Below are positions 1 to 5,210 of a stretch of DNA of 5,210 bases, piece after piece. The notes under the pieces were generated by a model. The model ran no database searches. It was not told the DNA's origin and saw nothing but the letters and a program-made list of their open reading frames with translations. A program made the position numbers and the translations under genes. Positions within the stretch are counted from its first letter, which is position 1, and every line of letters begins with the position of its first letter. The DNA is taken from NCBI GenBank assembly GCA_023443285.1, contig JAEZVB010000136.1, positions 1-5,210 on the forward strand, given 5' to 3'. Source of the stretch: Bacillota bacterium. Lineage in GTDB: Bacteria > Bacillota > Negativicutes > Sporomusales > Sporomusaceae.

Positions 1-1081
1 TATCAAGCGAAATTTGCCCTTGTTTCATGATTTCAACCATTTTTACCACGGTATAAAGTGAAGGCGCTTCCTCCAGTGATTGTTTTAAATAGCCAACAGC
101 CTCCAACCAAAATCCCTGCCGGAAAAACAGTTCGCCAATGATTGCGTTAATGAGATGAGCAGGCAAAAGAACCGTATTGCATCCGCCTTTGAGAAATAGT
201 TCCTTAGCGCAATGATAATCCCCCAACAATGTTTGCCGCAGTCCTGCCAAGAATACTATATCACTGTCCTCAGGCATCATGGCCAGTGCCTTTACAAATA
301 AGTCTTCTACTTCCCCATAATTGCCCTTTTTGATACTTGCCATAAGCGCAAGCAACAACACTTCTCTGAAGTACCCTTCTTCTCCAGTCATTTGCCGAAG
401 CGCTTTCATAGCTAACTCACCAGCTTCTCCGTATTGCGCCTGCTGAACAAGCTCAATTCCAAGACTATATAACATAAAAGTATCCTCTTGCCGCTTTGCC
501 AACTGTCCTTTGATGATTCGGCTATTTCGCATACCCTTTTTCTTACGTGAGATTTCTTCCGGCGTATATCCCCTATGTCTCACAATAATACTCGAAAAAC
601 CAATTGCCTCCTGGCCATTATGGTCTTTTATACAAGACGCAATCTGCTCGTGAATGGCTCCGCGAAATATATATCCCCGGCCATTGCGGAATAAACGTAC
701 AACATGATCCTCAGCCTCAAGCTCACCAATTCCTAATGGACTCTTTATAGTGAGATAGTAGCCTTCGTAATCTTTCGTAACAAGATCTGATAACATTTCT
801 AAGTTTCCGTCGATATACTCGTCGGCATCCAGCACCAAAATCCAGTCACCTACGGCAAATTGCAAACCATAATTCCGCGCTGCGGCAAAATCATCTTCCC
901 ATGAAAAATATTCCACTTGAGCACCGTAGCAGGCGGCAACCTCCACCGTATTGTCGGTTGAACCCGTATCAACAACTACAATTTGATCTGCCCAAGCTTT
1001 AATACTACTAAGACACTCACCTAAACAGTGACCTTCATTTTTTACAATAAGACAAACTGTCAGCGACCATCCTTTTTCCAT
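1..1081 (-). CDS. GT2 family glycosyltransferase with TPR region (partial, C-terminus beyond left edge)
   Basis: Third gene of the leftward operon. Reading from the ATG at 1081 gives 360 uninterrupted residues that run off the left edge. The N-terminal GT-A fold shows the opening strand with VKNE at 13-16, DTGS at 38-41 (nucleotide-sugar site), W-x3-F-x2-ARN at 61-70, the metal-binding DADE at 85-88, RLFR at 129-132, IHEQ at 143-146 and RHRGY at 168-172. TPR-like helical pairs follow at about 203-231, 240-272 and 309-341. By family knowledge it transfers a sugar from a nucleotide donor, probably to a protein or peptide, in the cytoplasm; no signal peptide or membrane segment is seen. The start lies inside the end of the upstream gene (22-nt overlap). 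It was chosen because it puts the first beta strand at the usual distance from the N-terminus and has a GGGG run 9 nt upstream (1091-1094). Donor and acceptor cannot be told from sequence. The family call is secure; the exact start is less so. Confidence 0.9.
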   Translation of the reverse strand, partial: MEKGWSLTVCLIVKNEGHCLGECLSSIKAWADQIVVVDTGSTDNTVEVAACYGAQVEYFSWEDDFAAARNYGLQFAVGDWILVLDADEYIDGNLEMLSDLVTKDYEGYYLTIKSPLGIGELEAEDHVVRLFRNGRGYIFRGAIHEQIASCIKDHNGQEAIGFSSIIVRHRGYTPEEISRKKKGMRNSRIIKGQLAKRQEDTFMLYSLGIELVQQAQYGEAGELAMKALRQMTGEEGYFREVLLLALMASIKKGNYGEVEDLFVKALAMMPEDSDIVFLAGLRQTLLGDYHCAKELFLKGGCNTVLLPAHLINAIIGELFFRQGFWLEAVGYLKQSLEEAPSLYTVVKMVEIMKQGQISLD

Positions 1082-2808
1082 ACATATAAACCCCGCACAC
1101 TTTTATACCTTACATCAAGCAGCATCTCTACACCCTTGCTCTCACCCTGCCAAAAATTGAGCAAAGCCCGGCTTCCCAGTTCTGAATCACTCAAGATTTC
1201 TGCACAACACTTGGCTACCTGTGTAAATACGCCTGAAATTCCACCGCACGCGTGTGCGCAGTCAGCAATTATCGCAAGCAAGCTATCTATCAAAACAGGC
1301 TGGTATTGTTCACTGAAATTCAGTCTGTGTCCTTCTAATCTTTTAACAAGCGTCAACAAAGCCAGCGCATCAGCCCGCATAGTCTGGTAGTGCCACATAG
1401 CCAGGCACTTAGCCTTAGCAGTATCAAAATCTCGCAGAAAAATATAACAAAGTATCTCCAGCTTCCTTACTACCAGATCCTTCAGTTCTTGTCCGGTTCG
1501 AAGCTCCTCGATCATTGCTAATGCCTGAATAATATCACAACTATACAGGTGATACTTAACCATTTCACCGGAATACAATTTGGGACTTACTTGTTGACTG
1601 CATATTTTTACCGCTAAATCAGGTCGGCTGCTGGTAAACAGCAGCGCCCCCAGCGCCTGCTGCCCTTCTTCACTTGCTAAATATCCCTTTTGGGTGAAGT
1701 CGTTGATTATTTCTTCACAACTCTTCTTTGTTACCAACACCATATAAAGCCCATACAACGAAAAAATAAATTTGGAGTTAGCCTCAAGTGCCTTTTCATA
1801 CCACTGTACTGCTTCTTCAGATCTCCCAAGTATTTGACAACAATGTCCCAAGTGATATTGCGATAAAAAGCTTTCAGTACCGTTGCTGTGCCAGTACACA
1901 ATAGGCGGCGTTTTTAAGGCGACGGCTGCCTCAAACCATCGCCGCGCAACCTCGTACTCGCCCATTTGCTCCAGAACAACTCCGCCATCAAAAAACAAAT
2001 CGGTATATTCCGGATATACCGCTGTTTCTCGCATACAGATAGCTAACGCTTCCTCAAAATTCCCCATAAACCGTAAGCAGGCAACCAGACTGCGGACAGC
2101 ACTTGACCGGAAAAATATATGATTCTTATCAAGTTGTTCATAGGCATCGCGAAAACACTCGTAAGCTTGTTGATACCGACACAATCCCAGCCATTCACAG
2201 CCCAGATAGTATTTTAAAAATGCCTCATTCTTGGGCTCATCCTTTAGCTGTACCGTAAGCATCTGCAAATTACGCCAGCGTTTTTCCTGACGACGTGGCG
2301 GCTCTATATTACCATGACTGATAACCGGATAATCGCTAACGCCAACTGCTTCTTGATTTGCAATCCTAATCTGTTCATGTATTTTACCTATATAGCGGTA
2401 CTGCGACAGATTGCGAAATAACCTTAACACACCGATTACAGTGTAATCACTGTCGCCGTTGCCGCTAAAGTTTTTAAGCGGCAACATAAAAACCTCTTTA
2501 GTTGTGTTTGTGATTAGTTCCCGCAAGTAGTCCTGCCTGACCTCTATACGTTCATCGGCATCAATAGACAGAATCCATTCACAACTGCACCGTTCAATAG
2601 CAAAATTACGGGCAGCACTAAAATCCCCTTGCCATACATAGCTATAGACCTTATCTGTGTAGCTTTTTGCTATCTCTATCGTTTTATCAACAGAGCCCGT
2701 ATCCACAATAACAAGCTCATCAGCGATCTCTTTAACACTATCTAAGCAGGCTCTCAGCATAGCTTCTTCATCTTTAACAATCATAGCAATACTGATTAGC
2801 CCAGTCAT
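1060..2808 (-). CDS. GT2 family glycosyltransferase with C-terminal TPR repeats
   Basis: Second gene of the operon, 582 aa. The GT-A domain covers about residues 1-185: VKDEE at 11-15, DTGS at 36-39, W-x3-F-x2-ARN at 59-68, the metal-binding DADE at 83-86, RLFR at 129-132, IHEQ at 143-146 and SHGN at 164-167. TPR-like units are visible at about 197-229 and 268-300. The clearest, at 313-346, has the canonical G-x4-Q-G/A-R-x-EEA-x2-WYEKAL pattern. The last ~170 residues are helical, rather Cys-rich, and have no motif I recognise. By family knowledge this architecture resembles SunS-type peptide glycosyltransferases, whose TPR part serves dimerisation or acceptor binding. The specific substrate is unknown. 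The ATG overlaps the upstream stop (ATGA), and a perfect AGGAGG lies 10 nt upstream, so the start is well supported. No signal peptide or membrane helix is seen. It is clearly paralogous to both neighbours but diverged from them. Confidence 0.93.
   Translation of the reverse strand: MTGLISIAMIVKDEEAMLRACLDSVKEIADELVIVDTGSVDKTIEIAKSYTDKVYSYVWQGDFSAARNFAIERCSCEWILSIDADERIEVRQDYLRELITNTTKEVFMLPLKNFSGNGDSDYTVIGVLRLFRNLSQYRYIGKIHEQIRIANQEAVGVSDYPVISHGNIEPPRRQEKRWRNLQMLTVQLKDEPKNEAFLKYYLGCEWLGLCRYQQAYECFRDAYEQLDKNHIFFRSSAVRSLVACLRFMGNFEEALAICMRETAVYPEYTDLFFDGGVVLEQMGEYEVARRWFEAAVALKTPPIVYWHSNGTESFLSQYHLGHCCQILGRSEEAVQWYEKALEANSKFIFSLYGLYMVLVTKKSCEEIINDFTQKGYLASEEGQQALGALLFTSSRPDLAVKICSQQVSPKLYSGEMVKYHLYSCDIIQALAMIEELRTGQELKDLVVRKLEILCYIFLRDFDTAKAKCLAMWHYQTMRADALALLTLVKRLEGHRLNFSEQYQPVLIDSLLAIIADCAHACGGISGVFTQVAKCCAEILSDSELGSRALLNFWQGESKGVEMLLDVRYKSVRGLYVWKKDGR
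1091..1094 (-). promoter_or_regulatory. Weak ribosome binding site of the third glycosyltransferase
   Basis: In minus-strand sense a GGGG run lies 9 nt before the ATG at 1081, inside the coding end of the preceding gene. It is much weaker than the AGGAGG of the second gene, so expression of this gene probably depends on translational coupling through the 22-nt overlap. That dependence is inferred from position only. Confidence 0.4.
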
Positions 2809-4775
2809 TGTCTAGCCGCCTCCTGCTCCAGCATAGTTTTAAATAATTCTACATCAGGGTGCTTTTCTACAGCAGTTTTTAAACTCTCCAAATATAGTTT
2901 GTCATACACCTTTAATAGGTTGACATATGCCTTGGGTCTATTAGGAGCTAAGCTACAAGCAGCTCGGTAATATTCTGCCGCTTCCCAATACTCTGTTTTT
3001 TTAGTCTTTATCTCGCCCAGACATACACGTACGTCAAAGCTATCCTGAGTATTATCTAAGCAAATACGCCCGTACCGCTCCGCTTCATCAAGTTGTTTAT
3101 ATCTTAGATAAATCTGCATAAACCTATAGGCATATGTTTTTATCCAATCCTGATGCATCCTAGCTAAAATATCATCCACTTTTTTAAAATCTCCATGATC
3201 CATGGCTCTCAGTAATATATCAAAAAGCAGTTCCGCTGAATCCGGCCTTACGTTTACAAAACCTATGTCCTCTGATCTTAGCAGCTTAACTATTGTCAGA
3301 AAATCCTCATCTAGGCCTAACAGTATCAGACTATCGGTAATACATCTAACATTGAAAGCATTATCCTGAAACCAAAAGATAATGGCTTTGTTAAGCATTA
3401 CTCTTACATGATGTTCTCGGTCATCTATATATTGGTCAAGCAATTGTAATGCCTGCGTATACCTATCCTGCTGCGCAAAGCAAATAGCCCGGCAAATATC
3501 AAGCTCGGCTGTCCTTAATCCACCTGCTGCTGCTGCCTCAAAATACTCCCCCGCTATTTTATAGGAGCGTTCGCTAAATAACAGACTCCCTACCAGCTCT
3601 TCAGCTTCTGCCGTACAACAATCGCAGATATTGGTAAGGGCAATCCTGACATCGTCACTTTCTTCCCCTTTTACCAATATCCTGATGATTTGCGTTAACG
3701 CCATATGGAAAGAAGGGTTCTCCCGGAAGGCTGCTAAATAGTACCCCAAAGCATCTTCTTCCTTGTCAAATTCCTCACAAATTTTCCCCAAATAAAAATA
3801 ACTCCTAAACCCTCTTACGCCAGGATATGATCCGTATATATAAGCCTGTTCACCAAGTGTTGTCGCCTTCTTAAAATATTCAAAACTTGTTCCATAACTA
3901 CCTAGTTCATAAGAACATATCCCCCCATAATGATACAAATCAGCGTAATCCGGATATAGCGATAAACCATATTTTACATATTTGTCGGCCTCTTCATATC
4001 TATGAGCCTGATAATGAGCCATAATTAGCAGCCGGATTAATTTGGGATAATACATACCCGCCGCTCCATCGGGCTTAATGCCTGCCAGTGATTTTTTCAG
4101 CATCTCGATAGATTCGCCATAACGCCCAGCCCGGTAAAGATCTAATCCATATTGATATTGCACATATTGATCTTCAGGGAACTTTTTATTCTGTTGTTCC
4201 AGAATTGCCAGATTACGATTCACTTTATCCTTTTCATGAATATGAGTGTCTAAGTATCCATAGTGATAAATGATAACATCATGGGCGATATCAATCTTGG
4301 CATTACGATCTTTATCCAAAATTGAATCTAGCATTTGTTCATGAATAATACCCCGGAACCTGTATTCTTTTCGCCTACGAAACAAACGGAACAGTAATTC
4401 TTTACACTGCTCCGGCTGTTGTTCATTGCCGAAAAAATTAACAATAGGTACATAATAGCCTTCTACGTCAACATGCTCCACTGCATTCCGCAACGCCTCA
4501 TGCGTAGAAACATCCAGATATTCATCTGCATCAAGAAACAATACCCAATCGCCATTTGCAGCTTCAATTGATGCATTGCGGGCATCTGCAAAACTTCCGT
4601 TCCAAACAAAATCCATAACCTTGGCACCAAAACCGGCGGCAATTTTTTTTGTGTTATCTTTAGACCCTGTATCTACAACAATAATTTCATCCGCTATCCC
4701 GTTGACGCTGGCAAGGCATTTGGCAATATATTTTTCTTCATCACGAACAATCATACATAAGCTAATTGCAGACAT
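2805..4775 (-). CDS. GT2 family glycosyltransferase with long C-terminal TPR repeats, first gene of operon
   Basis: First and largest gene of the leftward operon, 656 aa. The GT-A domain (about 1-185) has VRDEE at 10-14, DTGS at 35-38, W-x3-F-x2-ARN at 58-67, the metal-binding DADE at 82-85, RLFRR at 130-134, IHEQ at 144-147 and HYGY at 171-174. The remainder is a TPR-like solenoid, with units near 204-236, 245-275, 278-308, 325-355, 395-420, 426-452, 545-575 and 580-612. This makes it longer than a minimal GT2-TPR protein. The expected role is transfer of a sugar from a nucleotide donor to a protein or peptide held by the solenoid, in the cytoplasm. Sugar and target are not predictable. The ATG is the first possible start in its frame after an upstream in-frame TAG. 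It is preceded by a ten-G run ending in AGAG directly before the ATG, which must contain the ribosome binding site. The stop overlaps the next gene's start by 4 nt, implying coupled translation. Confidence 0.93.
   Translation of the reverse strand: MSAISLCMIVRDEEKYIAKCLASVNGIADEIIVVDTGSKDNTKKIAAGFGAKVMDFVWNGSFADARNASIEAANGDWVLFLDADEYLDVSTHEALRNAVEHVDVEGYYVPIVNFFGNEQQPEQCKELLFRLFRRRKEYRFRGIIHEQMLDSILDKDRNAKIDIAHDVIIYHYGYLDTHIHEKDKVNRNLAILEQQNKKFPEDQYVQYQYGLDLYRAGRYGESIEMLKKSLAGIKPDGAAGMYYPKLIRLLIMAHYQAHRYEEADKYVKYGLSLYPDYADLYHYGGICSYELGSYGTSFEYFKKATTLGEQAYIYGSYPGVRGFRSYFYLGKICEEFDKEEDALGYYLAAFRENPSFHMALTQIIRILVKGEESDDVRIALTNICDCCTAEAEELVGSLLFSERSYKIAGEYFEAAAAGGLRTAELDICRAICFAQQDRYTQALQLLDQYIDDREHHVRVMLNKAIIFWFQDNAFNVRCITDSLILLGLDEDFLTIVKLLRSEDIGFVNVRPDSAELLFDILLRAMDHGDFKKVDDILARMHQDWIKTYAYRFMQIYLRYKQLDEAERYGRICLDNTQDSFDVRVCLGEIKTKKTEYWEAAEYYRAACSLAPNRPKAYVNLLKVYDKLYLESLKTAVEKHPDVELFKTMLEQEAARQ
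2819..2824 (-). promoter_or_regulatory. Ribosome binding site of the second glycosyltransferase
   Basis: A perfect AGGAGG in minus-strand sense sits 10 nt before the ATG at 2808, within the last codons of the preceding gene. Together with the ATGA overlap it fixes the start of the 582-aa gene and supports coupled but strong translation. Confidence 0.85.
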
Positions 4776-4789
4776 CTCTCCCCCCCCCC
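4776..4789 (-). promoter_or_regulatory. Ribosome binding region built on a ten-G homopolymer
   Basis: In minus-strand sense, ten consecutive G (4789-4780) followed by AGAG lie immediately before the ATG at 4775. No other Shine-Dalgarno candidate exists near this start, so the ribosome must bind within the G run, pairing as GGGGG or GGGAG. A G run this long is prone to slipped-strand length change, which would alter the Shine-Dalgarno region and its spacing. The run is plainly visible; its regulatory meaning is inferred. The exact length could also carry sequencing error. Confidence 0.7.
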
Positions 4790-4891
4790 GAATATATGTC
4801 CCCTTTACTATATGATCGACATGACAATATGGTGCCTATAAGCATATGCCCAGTTATCCGGAAAATATCACTTTTTTATGTCTATGATACT

Positions 4892-4911
4892 AACCTTTAG
4901 CTGCTAAGGTT
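4892..4911. repeat. 20-bp inverted repeat in the glycosyltransferase leader
   Basis: The arms AACCTT(T)AGC at 4892-4901 and GCTAAGGTT at 4903-4911 are complementary over 9 bp, with one unpaired T in the left arm and a single base between them. No T run follows on either strand, so it does not look like an intrinsic terminator. It lies just downstream of the candidate leftward promoter and could be an operator or a structured leader element. The symmetry is seen; the function is inferred. Confidence 0.45.
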
Positions 4912-4924
4912 CATAAACTGTACC

Positions 4925-4953
4925 ATGAGATAGACACTGGCATGTTATGTCAA
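4925..4953 (-). promoter_or_regulatory. Candidate sigma-A-type promoter for the glycosyltransferase operon
   Basis: In minus-strand sense a perfect TTGACA (4953-4948) is followed after 17 nt by TCTCAT (4930-4925), a 4/6 match to TATAAT. Transcription would begin near 4918 and leave a leader of roughly 140 nt before the ATG at 4775. The -35 box and spacing are good and the -10 is mediocre, so an activator or another promoter is possible. Confidence 0.45.
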
Positions 4954-4959
4954 TATCTC
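4927..4959. repeat. Hyphenated palindrome spanning both candidate promoters
   Basis: GAGATA-GACA at 4927-4936 mirrors TGTC-AA-TATCTC at 4948-4959. Ten bases on each side pair, with a two-base insertion in the right arm and an 11-bp centre. The outer arms form the candidate -10 elements and the inner arms the candidate -35 elements of the two directions. It may be a shared operator, or simply the consequence of two facing promoters. Confidence 0.45.
4931..4959 (+). promoter_or_regulatory. Candidate promoter for the rightward repeat-protein gene
   Basis: TAGACA (4931-4936, 5/6 to consensus) is followed after 17 nt by TATCTC (4954-4959, only 3/6 to TATAAT). This would give a leader of about 45 nt to the GTG at 5011. 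It overlaps the leftward candidate almost completely. The -10 is poor, so an alternative sigma factor or a missed promoter is quite possible. Confidence 0.25.
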
Positions 4960-4989
4960 TTTCTGAGCCGACTTTTCTGAATCCGGACT
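4960..4989. repeat. Imperfect tandem repeat upstream of the rightward gene
   Basis: Two abutting units, a 14-base one at 4960-4973 and a 16-base one at 4974-4989, share TTTCTGA, then CCG and ACT. They differ by one substitution and two inserted bases. They sit between the candidate rightward -10 and the ribosome binding site. Within this stretch GAGCCG (4965-4970) can also pair with CGG-A-CTC (4984-4990) as a weak hairpin. The function is unknown; it could be a regulator site or a local duplication. Confidence 0.35.
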
Positions 4990-4995
4990 CAATTA

Positions 4996-5001
4996 GGGGG
5001 G
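4996..5001 (+). promoter_or_regulatory. G-rich ribosome binding site of the rightward gene
   Basis: AGGGGGGAA contains a six-G run (4996-5001), 9 nt before the GTG at 5011. An in-frame TAA at 5008-5010 directly precedes the GTG, so translation in this frame cannot start earlier. Spacing and purine content decide the GTG start. Confidence 0.75.
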
Positions 5002-5010
5002 AAATAATAA

Positions 5011-5210
5011 GTGGCCAACTTTAAAATCTTTCAAGACCAAGCCCAACAATTGAAGGTGCAAATTTACGGCAGTGATACTAATAGCCCATTACAAACCGAT
5101 TCTTCCGGCAACCTAAACATTACGACTGATTCTTCTACAGCTCTGGCAGTCTGCACCACTGCTACTGTTCCAATTTCCGTAGCTGATACTCTGGCAGTCT
5201 GCACCACTGC
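5011..5210 (+). CDS. DUF6385-like repeat protein (N-terminal fragment, continues beyond right edge)
   Basis: A GTG start with a strong G-rich ribosome binding site gives 66 codons open to the right edge. The product begins with MANFKIFQDQAQQL, then KVQIYGSD, then PLQTDSSGNLNITTD. This N-terminus resembles, from memory, DUF6385 proteins of Firmicutes; that assignment is unverified. From about residue 44 it enters a short repeat, LAVCTTAT followed by VPISVADT, then LAVCTTA again. This is a 16-residue period that may be two 8-residue half-units with alternating hydrophobic residues, suggesting beta structure. Each unit carries one Cys followed by two Thr. No signal peptide is visible. The protein's function is not known to me. 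It is transcribed divergently from three GT2-TPR glycosyltransferases across 235 bp, so it could be their acceptor or simply a neighbour. That the frame is coding is well supported; the family name is less certain. Confidence 0.75.
   Translation, partial: MANFKIFQDQAQQLKVQIYGSDTNSPLQTDSSGNLNITTDSSTALAVCTTATVPISVADTLAVCTT
5141..5210 (+). repeat. 48-bp coding repeat (16 residues), cut by the window edge
   Basis: The 22 bases at 5141-5162 recur exactly at 5189-5210, a spacing of 48 bp that keeps the reading frame. The second copy reaches the window edge, so the number of units is unknown. Identity at the DNA level, not only the protein level, suggests recent duplication or continuing homogenisation of the array. 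Confidence 0.8.

Noticed and set aside
1028..1390. Plus-strand open frame of 120 codons
   Set aside because: It lies opposite the end of the second and the start of the third glycosyltransferase. Its translation is Ser/Thr/Leu-rich with no recognisable domain, and both opposite genes have clear family signatures. It is an antisense shadow.
1883..2122. Plus-strand open frame of 79 codons
   Set aside because: It is entirely antisense to the TPR part of the 582-aa glycosyltransferase, with no ribosome binding site and no domain.
4576..4815. Plus-strand open frame of 79 codons running out of the first glycosyltransferase into the intergenic region
   Set aside because: It is mostly antisense to the conserved GT-A domain and shows no family motif. 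Its run of prolines simply reads the C homopolymer.
4812..4841. Short plus-strand frame starting at an ATG in the intergenic region (9 codons)
   Set aside because: There is no Shine-Dalgarno sequence, the length is trivial, and it is not placed as a leader peptide of the rightward gene.
4878..4907. Short plus-strand frame of 9 codons overlapping the 20-bp inverted repeat, considered as a leader peptide for attenuation
   Set aside because: It has no ribosome binding site (T run upstream), no run of regulatory codons, and no terminator hairpin with T run after it.
4892..4911. Inverted repeat considered as an intrinsic terminator
   Set aside because: No T tract follows the stem on either strand, and the genes on both sides are divergent, so no transcript needs to end here.

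Overview
The window shows one end of a protein-glycosylation-type locus from a low-to-moderate GC bacterium, most likely a Firmicute. The strong purine-rich ribosome binding sites, tightly overlapping genes and tandem GT2-TPR glycosyltransferases fit the Sporomusa/Pelosinus group of Negativicutes or a related clostridial lineage. The rightmost protein also resembles DUF6385 proteins that I remember from that group. The taxonomic placement is inference; no rRNA or other marker gene is present.

Positions 1-4775 are filled by three consecutive minus-strand genes. Transcription runs right to left: 4775 to 2805 (656 aa, complete), 2808 to 1060 (582 aa, complete), and 1081 to the left edge (at least 360 aa, cut by the window). 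All three have the same architecture: an N-terminal GT-A glycosyltransferase family 2 domain of about 170-190 residues, followed by a long helical, TPR-rich C-terminal region. The same signatures recur at nearly the same residues in each: DTGS, W-x3-F-x2-ARN, DADE, RLFR, IHEQ and a following His-Gly motif. They are diverged tandem paralogues. The genes overlap by 4 nt (ATGA) and 22 nt, so they almost certainly form one translationally coupled operon. None shows a signal peptide or membrane segment, so all three should act in the cytoplasm. The closest characterised architecture I can name is SunS, the sublancin S-glycosyltransferase (GT2 plus TPR).

Positions 4776-5010 are a 235-bp divergent intergenic region. 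It holds a run of ten G (minus-strand sense) directly before the first glycosyltransferase start codon. It also holds an imperfect palindrome in which candidate -35/-10 elements for both directions overlap, a second 20-bp inverted repeat, a short imperfect tandem repeat, and a G-rich ribosome binding site for the rightward gene.

Positions 5011-5210 are the start of a plus-strand gene with a GTG start. Its product begins with a DUF6385-like N-terminus and then enters a 16-residue repeat containing Cys-Thr-Thr, which runs off the right edge. A repeat protein rich in Cys, Ser and Thr, transcribed divergently from three SunS-like glycosyltransferases, suggests an acceptor/modifying-enzyme pair. 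This is the most interesting hypothesis in the window, and it is untested.
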